The position numbers were made by a program, and so were the translations under genes. The notes under the pieces were generated by a model. It ran no database searches. It was not told the origin of the DNA and was given only the letters and a program-made list of their open reading frames with translations. A stretch of 64,000 nucleotides of DNA from assembly GCA_031551275.1 (NCBI GenBank), contig JAVBNX010000006.1, forward strand, positions 186,001-250,000, in the 5' to 3' direction. The DNA comes from JAVBMJ01 sp031551275 (GTDB taxonomy: Bacteria > Bacteroidota > Bacteroidia > Bacteroidales > Rikenellaceae). Below, piece by piece: positions 28,321 to 36,741 of this stretch (positions are counted from its first letter, which is position 1; each line of letters begins with the position of its first letter).

Positions 28321-28776
28321 TCAGGCGACCTTATTGACCGCATACTCCACCTTGCCCCACACCCGGAAATCCATCTCCGGGGTAATGTGGATGGTTTGGT
28401 ATTGCTTGTTCTCGGCGTGCAACTCGATACGCCCGCCTATAAATCTCAGCCGCCTTACCACGAACTCCCCGTCGAGGTAACAGAGCGCAACCTGGTTATC
28501 CTGCGGTATCACGGACTTATCCACGATCAGCATACTCTTATCCATAATGGGGCTGCCTTTCTCTTCCATACAGTCGCCCTCTACGCGGGCGAAGAAGGTG
28601 CAGGCGGCGTCGCGGATCAGCGTCTTGTTCAGGTCTATGCTGTCCTCGATGTAAGGCTCGGCCGGGGACGGAAACCCCGCGTGGATGCTGCTGATGTGCA
28701 GCGGTATCCACATATCGGGGCCGGTTTCCGGCTTATAGAACTTTATTATATCGTTTGTTTTATCTCTCTTTTTCAT
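28321..28776 (-). CDS. umuD: UmuD-like S24 protein with altered catalytic dyad
   Basis: From the start at 28776 (MKKRDKTNDIIKF) this is 151 residues and aligns with UmuD through the cleavage site region HAGFPSPAEPYIEDSIDLN and the core FFARVEGDCM and LDGEFVVRRL. In UmuD the nucleophile is Ser in GDSM and the general base Lys in FTVKKL; here the DNA encodes Cys (TGT) and Arg (AGG). Self-cleavage to the active UmuD' form should therefore be impaired or use another mechanism. A longer reading from 28839 is possible but lacks support. It is translated just ahead of umuC. Confidence 0.85.
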   Translation of the reverse strand: MKKRDKTNDIIKFYKPETGPDMWIPLHISSIHAGFPSPAEPYIEDSIDLNKTLIRDAACTFFARVEGDCMEEKGSPIMDKSMLIVDKSVIPQDNQVALCYLDGEFVVRRLRFIGGRIELHAENKQYQTIHITPEMDFRVWGKVEYAVNKVA

Positions 28777-28956
28777 GCTTTTACGGTCTGTGTAGGCGTA
28801 CTTGTCCCTACTTCGCAATGGCGGGCATTGCGCAAACAATTCATAAACTGCACGTTAGTTGGTGCTGCAAGGCCGGGAAACCGGCCCTCCGTAGTATAAA
28901 CTTTTCTCTTTGAGGTGTTTGCTCTCCTTTCTATGGGTTATAACGCAGAATACGTG

Positions 28957-28985
28957 CGTTTTATTTGAAACCGCCTAAAAATCAC
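28957..28985. repeat. left direct repeat of the REase-PIN cassette
   Basis: A 29-base sequence starting CGTTTTATTTGAAACCGC recurs at 31482-31509 in the same orientation with one deletion and two substitutions (26 of 28 aligned bases match). The two copies bracket the AT-rich gene at 29095, its promoter and its terminator. Confidence 0.75.
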
Positions 28986-28997
28986 ATCCATTCCTTT

Positions 28998-29005
28998 TAT
29001 CTTTG
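28998..29005 (+). promoter_or_regulatory. -7 box of the REase-PIN gene
   Basis: TATCTTTG fits TAnnTTTG and is 90 bases ahead of the start. The box lies just inside the left direct repeat, so the cassette carries its own promoter. The remaining 28840-28956 gap shows no gene. Confidence 0.55.
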
Positions 29006-29094
29006 CATCAAAATATAACCTTATAGAGAGTTTAAAAAATATTGATTATATTTCCCAAAATAAGTCACCTTAACGCTGAAAATTACTATAAATC

Positions 29095-31419
29095 ATGGAT
29101 AAGTCTACGCAAGATTTCTATGCTAATCAGATAAAACAACTGTCGCAATCCCAATTTGAAGAATTGGTCGTAGAATATTTAAAAAGTCGTTATAAGACAA
29201 CCGATATACATTTTTGTGACGGACCTTATGATGGGGGAAGGGATGTTATAATCAACGTGCCGGACAAAGGACAAATAAAAAGACATTTTCAAATCACTAT
29301 ACAGGAAAGTAATATTGAAAATAAAATCCGCAAAGAATTAAAAAATGCGCAAACTGGCGGCATATCGGATTTAGATTTTTATTATAAACATTCTATCACT
29401 CCGGTTAAACAGGAGAAACTCAAAGAAGATGCGGAAATACAAAATGGCATCCGTATTGATTTTTTTGACAACAAACGATTAGGCGCTTTGATGGGAGAGC
29501 ACCCCGCCATGCGTGATTTATTAAGAAAAATTATTGATGCTGCACTGCCAAATGGAGAAGCATCAATCATTGATGATAAAACAAAGATTTTATATGACAC
29601 ATTATCGATGAACTCGAATATAACCGAGTTAAAGAAAAATTTTGTTGTTTCGTACATTGAACATCAGTTATTTATTGATGGTCCCCTAACGGTTAGTGAA
29701 ATTTATAACAGGGTAAATCCGCTATTTCGTGACAAATTCGAAAAAGGATTTTATGAAACATTAGTTGGACAATTAAAAAAAGATGATAAAATAGTAGATA
29801 TTCCAAATCATACGCCTAAAAAGTTTGAACTCGCCCAGGATGTTCGTGGTCGACTTGATGGAATAGTAGAGTCTGCAAAACTCTCGGAAAAAGATTTAGC
29901 TGTAACATGTGAAACCATTTGCAAGAAGCATAATGTATCCCTTTCTCGTGATGAATTAATAAAACACATTATCAAGTTGTTTGATGAAAATTATGCAATC
30001 GACATTACAGAAATAACGGAAGGCGTAAGTAATGAGCATAAGAGTAGTATGAAAAGCATCTATTCGAATCTCATATCTTTTATCGTGAAAAAAGCGAACA
30101 TTTCTGAAGAGGATGCTCAAATGCTCGCCAAAGATTTAATTGATGGGTGTGCCAAAAATAATTTGATAAATAAAAGCTCCATTTCAAAAATGTTTGTCAG
30201 TTTATTTGAGGATGATAAATTGGATAGATACCTTAATAAAACTGAAAGGAACGTCTTTTTAGATACTCAAATATTACTGCAACTGCTTTGTGTATATCAT
30301 GGCTATGATAAAGAATATCCAGATTTTCTCTACCAACATGCAGCAGAACTTATTAACGGATGCGAAAGTTCTACGATCCCCATTAAATTATATACAACGA
30401 CTGGGTATATTGATGAAGTTGTACATCAAATTCTCGATGCTGTAAAACTGGATAGGTTCCTAAGCCTTTCGTATGTCCAAAGCCTTGGCCCATCAAAAAA
30501 TGTGTTTTGTAATTTTTATAATTATTTAATCGATGATGGTGCTGATTATGAGTCGCTAAAGGATTTTATTGCAGACTTGCTTGATATTGATAATGTTAAT
30601 TCAGAAGATGAGATAAGAAATGCGGTATCAGATGTGTTTACATACTCCGATTGCCCCATAGAAATCAAACATCACCCACGGTATGAATCAGATGTTTGGT
30701 TAAAATACAAAAGAGAGTACGAAAACTTTCTGAGTTATAGCCATTACGATAAGAAATCACCTCGCGCTCGCAATAATGATTTGTGTTTAGTCTTATTACT
30801 GTCAAAGGAGATGGATGCGAGTGAAATGGAGCCCTATTTCATAACCTGGGATACCTCTTTTTATAAATTGAGAGATCGTTTCTCCAAACTTCAAGAACTT
30901 TCTCGTTGGTATCTATACTCGCCACAAAAATTTGCGAATACTCTATCCGTCATTAACATGAAGATTGATCCTAAGACAGTTAACTATAATATTATCTCTC
31001 TTGTTGAAGAGAATTTTAATGCGTCCAATGATACTATTAGTTTCCTTGATCAACTAAATGTCTTTTTTGAAGGCGAAGATTTGTCAAAATCAAGATTAGC
31101 GCGAAGATTTGGTAAGTTACGGGAAGACTTGCTTAAAGCCAATCAAACTGATAAAATTACCAAAGGTAATTTGCCCATAGACGAATTTATGCTATTGCTC
31201 TCCGACTCTTTTTCTAAACAACAAGGAGCGAATGTTTTTACTGATTTAAAAGGTTTATTTAATGATAATGAGTATGCAGATGCTATTGTCAATATCTTGA
31301 AGGCGCATATGGATTCATTCAAAACCAGTGAATTGAAATTGAAAAGTGAAATTGTTGAAGAATTCAACACCCTAATTAATCAGCGAAAGCAGATGCAATC
31401 AAACACTACTCTTTCGTAG
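29095..31419 (+). CDS. putative defence protein: Mrr-like REase domain plus PIN-like domain
   Basis: The 774-residue protein is not a family I can name. The N-terminus (about residues 15-75: QFEELVVEYLKSRY, DGPYDGGRDV, HFQITIQ) looks like a PD-(D/E)xK/Mrr nuclease core with Asp46/Asp50, though the final Lys position is Thr68. Residues 150-375 are helical. From residue 386, NVFLDTQILLQLL starts a PIN-like fold with further acidic positions at Asp562 (NNDLCLV) and Asp586 (TWDTSF). It is much more AT-rich than its neighbours, has its own promoter and terminator, and is flanked by direct repeats. A single-gene antiphage nuclease is a reasonable inference but is unproven. Confidence 0.55.
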   Translation: MDKSTQDFYANQIKQLSQSQFEELVVEYLKSRYKTTDIHFCDGPYDGGRDVIINVPDKGQIKRHFQITIQESNIENKIRKELKNAQTGGISDLDFYYKHSITPVKQEKLKEDAEIQNGIRIDFFDNKRLGALMGEHPAMRDLLRKIIDAALPNGEASIIDDKTKILYDTLSMNSNITELKKNFVVSYIEHQLFIDGPLTVSEIYNRVNPLFRDKFEKGFYETLVGQLKKDDKIVDIPNHTPKKFELAQDVRGRLDGIVESAKLSEKDLAVTCETICKKHNVSLSRDELIKHIIKLFDENYAIDITEITEGVSNEHKSSMKSIYSNLISFIVKKANISEEDAQMLAKDLIDGCAKNNLINKSSISKMFVSLFEDDKLDRYLNKTERNVFLDTQILLQLLCVYHGYDKEYPDFLYQHAAELINGCESSTIPIKLYTTTGYIDEVVHQILDAVKLDRFLSLSYVQSLGPSKNVFCNFYNYLIDDGADYESLKDFIADLLDIDNVNSEDEIRNAVSDVFTYSDCPIEIKHHPRYESDVWLKYKREYENFLSYSHYDKKSPRARNNDLCLVLLLSKEMDASEMEPYFITWDTSFYKLRDRFSKLQELSRWYLYSPQKFANTLSVINMKIDPKTVNYNIISLVEENFNASNDTISFLDQLNVFFEGEDLSKSRLARRFGKLREDLLKANQTDKITKGNLPIDEFMLLLSDSFSKQQGANVFTDLKGLFNDNEYADAIVNILKAHMDSFKTSELKLKSEIVEEFNTLINQRKQMQSNTTLS

Positions 31420-31453
31420 GATTTGAAAACTCGATGGATTTTATTGAGATGAA

Positions 31454-31487
31454 AACAGCCGCTTTAATGAAGCGGCTGTTTCGTTTT
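31454..31487 (+). terminator. intrinsic terminator of the REase-PIN gene
   Basis: AACAGCCGCTT pairs perfectly with AAGCGGCTGTT around TAATG and runs into a T-rich tail that overlaps the right direct repeat. Confidence 0.8.
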
Positions 31488-31509
31488 ATTGAAACCGCAT
31501 AAGAATCAC
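31482..31509. repeat. right direct repeat of the REase-PIN cassette
   Basis: Second copy of the repeat at 28957-28985, beginning CGTTTTATTGAAACCGC and ending AATCAC. It lies 30 bases before the second palindromic leader element. Confidence 0.75.
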
Positions 31510-31539
31510 TGATTAAGAGGAGAGAGATGGGGGTAACGC

Positions 31540-31736
31540 CACCACGCGGGCCGGTTCGCGGGGGCGAAGTTGGCGCGGGCGGGCGGGCCGGCCAAAGTGT
31601 GGGGCCGCCTTCGGCGGTCCTTTCGGGAAAAATCATCCTCGGTCGCTGCGCTCCCTGCGGTATTTTCCCCGAAAACTTTGTCCGGCTCCGCCCCGTGGCC
31701 CGCGCCATTCTGCCCCCGTAACCGGCCCGCGTGGTG
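31540..31736. repeat. nested palindromic leader element, copy 2
   Basis: This is the best-preserved copy. The outer arm CACCACGCGGGCCGGTT (31540-31556) is perfectly complementary to 31720-31736, and GGGGGC pairs with GCCCCC further in. Then CAAAGT pairs with ACTTTG, and TTTCGGGAAAA with TTTTCCCCGAAA near the apex. It shares the core CATCCTCGGTCGCTGCGCTC with copy 3. It stands 90 bases ahead of the PRTRC operon and occupies most of the 31420-31825 gap. Confidence 0.75.
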
Positions 31737-31825
31737 AAGCATTACCTTTTGGGTTGGTTATAAACTAATTGAGAGCTGCCCTGCGGGGCTGCTTTCGCAT
31801 TTAATAACCACAAAAACAATTAATT

Positions 31826-32473
31826 ATGTTTTTCAATGAAATGAAAGAGTTGATGACGCCCGGTGTGGACATCAACATGAGCATCCGCAGCCTGGACGAC
31901 GGGCGGATGTTGATCGCGGTGCTGCCCAAAATGGACGGCCTGAAAGACGAAGCCAAAAACCTGCTCGCCCCGCTGACCCTCACGGGTACGCCGGATGAAC
32001 TCGATGCCGGATTTATCGAAGTCGTCGGCCGCCCCGTCCAGAAGTCCGCCGGTTTGCTTACCAACATGAAGGCGTTCGAGGAACAAATGAAAAAGACCGA
32101 GGCGGATAGCCGCCAGAACAAGCAGCAGAAAGGCACGGCAGGGGCAAGTAAACCGGCACCAAAACCGCAGTCCCCGTTCGAAAAAATGATGCAGCAGGTC
32201 ACGGAGTTTGAGAACGCCGGCAAGTTCAACGACGCCCTGACGGCCCTAAACAACTTCAAGAAATCCGCCACCCCGGAGCAGGTGGCGAACATCGACGGCC
32301 GCAAGGCCAAGATACTCAAGAGGCAGGGCGAGGCGGCCAGCCTGTTCGGGCAACCGGCAGCGGCGGCGCAACCTGCGGACACGGCCGCCCCGGCTCCCCG
32401 CCCGTTCGTTCCGGGCAACCCTTTCGCTACGGCGCCGCAAACACAACCCAATACTAACCCTTCAACCAACTGA
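31826..32473 (+). CDS. PRTRC system protein E
   Basis: This 215-residue protein opens the PRTRC cluster: MFFNEMKELMTPGVDINMSIRSLDDGRMLIAVLP, in part, followed by a charged Lys/Gln linker (about 90-115) and an Ala/Pro-rich tail. PRTRC sets (ParB, protein E, C, F, B and ThiF) occur together on plasmids and integrative elements, with unknown biochemistry. Identification rests on this start region and on the complete gene order that follows. Confidence 0.75.
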   Translation: MFFNEMKELMTPGVDINMSIRSLDDGRMLIAVLPKMDGLKDEAKNLLAPLTLTGTPDELDAGFIEVVGRPVQKSAGLLTNMKAFEEQMKKTEADSRQNKQQKGTAGASKPAPKPQSPFEKMMQQVTEFENAGKFNDALTALNNFKKSATPEQVANIDGRKAKILKRQGEAASLFGQPAAAAQPADTAAPAPRPFVPGNPFATAPQTQPNTNPSTN

Positions 32474-32475
32474 TC

Positions 32476-32697
32476 ATGGCACTCGAATTAAAAGGCCTCC
32501 CTCGGGTCTTCACCTTCAAACACAACAACCGGAACCTGACCCTCGACGATCCCGATCCGTCGATGTCGCCCGACGAAGTGATGAGCTTCCTGTCGAACCA
32601 ATACTCCCAACTGACCACGGCCTCCGTAGGCGAGGTAGAGATCAAAAACGACAAGGCCGAGTACACGTTCACCACCACGCTCGGCACAAAAGGATAA
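32476..32697 (+). CDS. PRTRC system protein C
   Basis: The 73-residue protein (MALELKGLPRVFTFKHNNRN ... FTTTLGTKG) is small and beta-rich, matching the PRTRC-C proteins, which resemble a short ubiquitin-like or MoaD-like partner. That resemblance is of interest because a ThiF/E1-like enzyme is encoded in the same operon and the protein ends in a Gly-containing tail (GTKG). It follows protein E after two bases. Confidence 0.75.
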   Translation: MALELKGLPRVFTFKHNNRNLTLDDPDPSMSPDEVMSFLSNQYSQLTTASVGEVEIKNDKAEYTFTTTLGTKG

Positions 32698-32701
32698 CCC
32701 C

Positions 32702-32863
32702 ATGAAAAAGGCAAAAAAGAAACCGATATGCAAGCAGTTGGAAGCACGGGTGGCACAGCAGTTCGCCGCCCTTATCGTCAAAGAAGCGTCCCGGAGTACA
32801 GACCGGGACGTTTCCCGCAAACAGCGGATACCCGCCCCGTCGGGCCAGGCAATGATTTTCTGA
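32702..32863 (+). CDS. small basic protein within the PRTRC operon
   Basis: A 53-codon frame begins ATGAAAAAGGCAAAAAAG four bases after protein C and ends 30 bases before the preferred start of protein F. The product is basic at the N-terminus (MKKAKKKPICKQLEARVAQQ) with one predicted helix. It overlaps, in another frame, an upstream extension of F that has no family support. The tidy spacing favours a real gene; otherwise nothing is recognised. Confidence 0.45.
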   Translation: MKKAKKKPICKQLEARVAQQFAALIVKEASRSTDRDVSRKQRIPAPSGQAMIF

Positions 32864-32892
32864 AAACGGTCATAACGCCGCAACCGCGCAGG

Positions 32893-33825
32893 ATGATTAA
32901 AGGGAACGACGACCCGATATTTCTGGACGACCGCCAAACGTACCTTCGCCTGCTCGACTCTGCCCGCAATTACGCCCGTTTGTTGGGAAAGCCCCTGGAA
33001 CACGATCCCGGCCGTTGCTTTGCCGAGGGTATCGCAAACCTGTACAACGAACTGAACGCCATTATCGGACATGATTTCAGGTTGAACTTCGAGGATTCCA
33101 GGGCCGGGCTGTCGTTCTGCGTTTACCGCTACCACAAATGGTACGATGCCTACTACTTTCTGCCCGTGAAATTCATCGACGGACTGGAGGGGCGGTTGAA
33201 ACGCATCGCCGTCACATTCGTCCATGAATTTGCCAAAAGCAACGGATTGTCGGATCATTTCGACGACTACCACGGCGAGAGTGTGGTAGATCATTTGAGA
33301 AATTGCCTGACCGAAAAGGGCCTCGATGACGTGGACACAAAAGAGGTCGAAAAACTGATCCCGTTATACGAAGACAGCATTTTCGATCATTTATTGAAAG
33401 GGGTGAAGGGCCGAAGCTATTACAAAAGGTTGCCCGATGCGATCCGGCGCTATAAACCGGCGAACGACTACGAAGCGGAACTTATCGGCCTTTTCAAGCA
33501 AGGTTTGCAGTTCATCGGCAGGCGGAAGCCCTCGATCCTCAATTACGGTTACGACGCTCAATGGGAGATTGAATCGGATTGGGAGCCGTTACAACTCGAA
33601 CACCTGATACGCATCGTCTACGACCTCCATGATGTATTTGCAGAAGAAGTGAGAGGCTACATGCAATGCACGATAAACGAAAGCTACACCATATCGCCGA
33701 CCTCGATGCTGTTCCTCTCGCCGCACACCAAAAAACCGCTGACGCCGGACGACTACCCGGAGCGTTTCATGCAGTGGTTCGACGATTTCATTAATTTGAT
33801 CGCAGAACCGGAAGATGATGAATAG
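32893..33825 (+). CDS. PRTRC system protein F
   Basis: From the ATG at 32893 (MIKGNDDPIFLDDRQTYLRL) this is 310 residues. An earlier in-frame ATG at 32728 would overlap the small basic gene. The fold is mainly helical, with phrases such as RYHKWYDAYYFLPVKFIDGL and a C-terminal block ending in acidic residues. It belongs to the PRTRC set by position and size. Biochemical role unknown. Confidence 0.7.
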   Translation: MIKGNDDPIFLDDRQTYLRLLDSARNYARLLGKPLEHDPGRCFAEGIANLYNELNAIIGHDFRLNFEDSRAGLSFCVYRYHKWYDAYYFLPVKFIDGLEGRLKRIAVTFVHEFAKSNGLSDHFDDYHGESVVDHLRNCLTEKGLDDVDTKEVEKLIPLYEDSIFDHLLKGVKGRSYYKRLPDAIRRYKPANDYEAELIGLFKQGLQFIGRRKPSILNYGYDAQWEIESDWEPLQLEHLIRIVYDLHDVFAEEVRGYMQCTINESYTISPTSMLFLSPHTKKPLTPDDYPERFMQWFDDFINLIAEPEDDE

Positions 33826-33846
33826 GTTAATTAAAAACCACAAGCC

Positions 33847-34542
33847 ATGAATGAAATGACCCAACAATTCACCAACCCGATGCAGCCCCGTGCGGCCCTG
33901 ATCGCCTACGAGTGCGAGAACGATAACCGCGACAGCGACTATTACCTCGAACTTCGCACCATCGACCGGCAGGGCCGTATGGCCGAGGGGATGCCCGTGA
34001 CCCACGAATTTATAAACGCCATCGTGCAGGGCTATTCGACGGTGCAGACGGGCATAGCCCACGGCGCCGTTCCCCCGAATATGCTCTATTGCGATGTCCG
34101 TCCCGGCCGCGAGCGGTATGTGTGGTTCAACCCGCCGGGGCGCAGGACGATGTACTTTACCTCCGCGTTGAATATCCCCGACGGGGAGTACCATGTGCCG
34201 GGGGTGGTGTATCACGTCAAAGATGAAAAACTGATGATCTACGCCTATACCGGCAATAGCCCGTCGCCCGATTCGGTCTTGTACGAGGCCCCCTTTTTCA
34301 ATATTTACGGCTACGGGGTCTGTATGGGTTCGGCGAAACTGGACAAACCCGAAGACCCGTCGCACAAACAAATGCTGGAATATTGGGAGAAGAAATTCTG
34401 GAACTCCAAGTTTTCGCACCTGGGCGCCGGAAATCCCGTCGACGGTAACCTTGTGTTGCTGACCAAAAAGGCGAAAAACGCCCCTTTCCCGGAAAACAAA
34501 CTCAAACCGTTGAAGATTATCCTTAAAGACCTGCTCAAATGA
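33847..34542 (+). CDS. PRTRC system protein B
   Basis: The 231-residue protein (PRAALIAYECENDNRDSDYY near the start; PAPGVVYHV-type middle reading VPGVVYHVKDEKLMIYAYTG) matches the PRTRC-B pattern. Its stop overlaps the ThiF start by four bases (ATGA), so they are translationally coupled. The function is unknown. The constant pairing with ThiF suggests it is a substrate or partner of that enzyme. Confidence 0.72.
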   Translation: MNEMTQQFTNPMQPRAALIAYECENDNRDSDYYLELRTIDRQGRMAEGMPVTHEFINAIVQGYSTVQTGIAHGAVPPNMLYCDVRPGRERYVWFNPPGRRTMYFTSALNIPDGEYHVPGVVYHVKDEKLMIYAYTGNSPSPDSVLYEAPFFNIYGYGVCMGSAKLDKPEDPSHKQMLEYWEKKFWNSKFSHLGAGNPVDGNLVLLTKKAKNAPFPENKLKPLKIILKDLLK

Positions 34543-35318
34543 AACGCATCCATTTTTCCGACAAATACCTGCTCTCGCCCCAGCACCCGGTCACGGTCTG
34601 CGTAATCGGGGCGGGGGGCACGGGGTCCCAGGTACTATCCAACCTGGCCCGTATCGACGTTACGCTCCGCGCCCTGAACCATCCGGGGCTATTCGTGACG
34701 GTCTACGATCCCGACGAGGTGAGCGCGGCCAACATCGGCCGCCAGCTCTTCGGCGGGGCCGACCTGGGGCTGAACAAGGGGGTGTGCCTGGTTACGCGCA
34801 TCAACCGCTTTTTCGGTTGCGACTGGCGGGCCGAACCGCGCCCGTATCCTACCGACGTAAAGAACGGCGACCTGCATAACATCACCATCACCTGCACGGA
34901 CAACGCGGCGTCGAGGATCGAGCTTTGGGAAAATCTGAAAAAATACCGCAATACGAAACACACCGACCACGCCACTCCGCTTTATTGGATGGATTTCGGT
35001 AATTCCCCGGCATCCGGCCAGGTCATATTGGGTAATGTCCGCAAGCATATCAAACAACCGCGTTCGGAAAAATTCAAAGCGGTCGAAACGCTACTCAACG
35101 TGACGGAATTGTTCGATTTATCCACTGTAAAGGATGAGGATTCCGGCCCGAGCTGTTCATTGGCCGAGGCGTTGGAAAAGCAGGACTTGTTCATCAATTC
35201 GACCTTGGCGCAGTTGGGGTGCGGCCTGATCTGGAAATTGTTCCGCAACGGCAATATCGAACACCACGGCCTCTACCTGAACCTCGACACGATGAAAGTC
35301 AACCCCATCGCCGTGTAA
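34539..35318 (+). CDS. PRTRC system ThiF-family E1-like protein
   Basis: This 259-residue Rossmann-fold protein has the nucleotide-binding loop VCVIGAGGTGSQVLSNLARI and the DPDEVSAANIGRQLF block of ThiF/MoeB/E1 enzymes, which adenylate the C-terminus of ubiquitin-like proteins. The CxxC zinc pairs of ThiF are not seen. It is the last gene of the PRTRC operon. Together with the small protein C it may form a minimal conjugation-like pair; this is a hypothesis. Confidence 0.82.
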   Translation: MKRIHFSDKYLLSPQHPVTVCVIGAGGTGSQVLSNLARIDVTLRALNHPGLFVTVYDPDEVSAANIGRQLFGGADLGLNKGVCLVTRINRFFGCDWRAEPRPYPTDVKNGDLHNITITCTDNAASRIELWENLKKYRNTKHTDHATPLYWMDFGNSPASGQVILGNVRKHIKQPRSEKFKAVETLLNVTELFDLSTVKDEDSGPSCSLAEALEKQDLFINSTLAQLGCGLIWKLFRNGNIEHHGLYLNLDTMKVNPIAV

Positions 35319-35340
35319 CCCCCTGCGGCGCATACACAAA

Positions 35341-35381
35341 AAGGCACTCCCCGCGCTCATGAGCGCGGGGACTGCCTTTTT
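35341..35381. terminator. bidirectional terminator between ThiF and phosphoribosyltransferase genes
   Basis: CCCCGCGCTC / GAGCGCGGGG forms a strong stem, extended by GGCA/TGCC, with A residues on the left and a run of T residues on the right. It serves the convergent genes on either side. Confidence 0.85.
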
Positions 35382-36023
35382 TTATTCCGGTTTTTCTATC
35401 GTCTTGCCCAGGAAAAACCCGAACACCTGCCCGCATCCGTACCCGTCCCCCATCAATCCGTCGACCATCGCGGTGTAGGTTCGCCCGCTTGTCAGCAAAT
35501 CGTCGAATAAAAATATGTCGCGCCCCTCCACGTCCACCTCGTCGACGTAGTGGTTGTAGGTGCGTCCCGCAAGGCTCTTGCCCTTGTTTTGGTTTTTGTC
35601 GAACATGATGTTTACACGGTCGTATCCGTTCTCGATACCGAGGCGGCGGGAGAGTTCTTCGCAAAAGGTTTTATAGCGGCGCTCGTGCAATTCGGCCGTC
35701 GACGCAGGCACAACCAGCAGCAGCGGGTCGCGCACGTTCTCCATGATGAACGGGTTGTTTTCGATGCACTGCGCGACGAGCCGGGCGGCAATTTTCACAT
35801 AGACCGGATGCCCCTCTTTGAAGCGGTAGAGCAAGTTGCGGCAGGCGCGGTCCCGCCGCGTGAGCTGTATATCCTTGCGGTACATAGGGATATAGTCGAA
35901 CAAGTAGCAGCATTGGGTGATGTTGCGCGGGCGCTGGAGCGTCATATATCCCCCGAAGCGGTCTATTTCGGGGTAGAACAGCGGCCTGTCGTCCTGAAAA
36001 TTATAGGGTAATTGCGGATTCAT
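35382..36023 (-). CDS. phosphoribosyltransferase-domain protein
   Basis: The 213-residue protein has the PRPP-binding signature FLFDDLLTSGRTYTAMV (about residues 175-190) and a preceding DKNQNKGKSLAGRTYNHYVD segment, like the ComF/type I phosphoribosyltransferase fold. No substrate is evident. It is convergent with the PRTRC operon and is read from a region containing a minus-strand TACCTTTG box (36157-36164) in the left arm of palindromic element copy 4. It is often found as cargo near PRTRC sets. Confidence 0.72.
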   Translation of the reverse strand: MNPQLPYNFQDDRPLFYPEIDRFGGYMTLQRPRNITQCCYLFDYIPMYRKDIQLTRRDRACRNLLYRFKEGHPVYVKIAARLVAQCIENNPFIMENVRDPLLLVVPASTAELHERRYKTFCEELSRRLGIENGYDRVNIMFDKNQNKGKSLAGRTYNHYVDEVDVEGRDIFLFDDLLTSGRTYTAMVDGLMGDGYGCGQVFGFFLGKTIEKPE

Positions 36024-36156
36024 AAGCGGGGTGTTTCAACACAGATGCGGCAAACCGCGCAAACGATGCAAGGGACTGATAATAAAAAACAAAAGGCCAC
36101 CATCCACCACGATCTACGATGCACCCGCTTCGCCGCCGCATACCACATCCCGCCGG

Positions 36157-36164
36157 CAAAGGTA
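36157..36164 (-). promoter_or_regulatory. -7 box for the phosphoribosyltransferase gene
   Basis: Read on the minus strand this is TACCTTTG, matching TAnnTTTG, 134 bases ahead of the start at 36023. It overlaps the left arm of the palindromic element. Confidence 0.45.
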
Positions 36165-36296
36165 AGCCCCCGGGCCATATCCTTGCAAGTTGTGGCCCGC
36201 CTTCGGCGTGCTTCCGTCCACGGCCCCGAGCCGGACGCTAAAGCGCCGGATCGGTGCCGCGCCCGGAAAACTTGCCGGAATGTCCCGGCGGCTTAC
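36162..36296. repeat. nested palindromic leader element, copy 4 (divergent)
   Basis: GTAAGCC (36162-36168) pairs with GGCTTAC (36290-36296), and CAAGTT (36186-36191) with AACTTG (36269-36274). GTGGCCCGCCTTCGGCG matches the corresponding part of copy 2. The apex differs from the other copies. The rest of the 36024-36741 gap, in front of the DUF4099-type gene, is GC-rich with no gene I can support. Confidence 0.55.
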
Positions 36297-36741
36297 GCGG
36301 GCGGCGGGAGATAGTATGCGACGCCGAAGCGAAAGACGCAAAACGCACGGACAGGGGGAACAATACATCCGGCGCCCCCACAAACCACACAAAAGGCGGA
36401 AAGGTCCGAAATCCGACAAATCAAAATATCATCAGGGAAGAAAAGTTGCTCGCCTCGCAAATCCGCATAACGGGTGGAGAGGAGGGGGCGGCGTGCGCCG
36501 CCCGCACCGCCCCGGCCGGGGCGGGAATGGACGCCTGCCGGTGGCCCGGGCGGGCCGTGAAACGGCCCGCTTTCCGCCTGCCGCCGGGGGCCTTCGTCGC
36601 GCCTTGCCGCCGCGTTTGCAGCCCTTCACCCTATGCCAAACGGGGACAAACGGGGCAAAACGCGGACGGAATTTCACGGTTTGGTTTTGTGTGGGTTCAT
36701 TTGCCACCCGCGAAAATGCGAACCGACTAAAACCTAACGCT

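Noticed and set aside
31527..31742. Short frames on both strands (64-100 codons)
   Set aside because: They fall in palindromic element copy 2; the same apparent peptides arise from copy 3, which is expected from a repeat and not from genes.
36190..36741. 552-base in-frame N-terminal extension of the DUF4099-type protein
   Set aside because: It translates the palindromic element and a GC-rich gap, and has no family support; the ATG at 36742 follows a normal A-rich leader.
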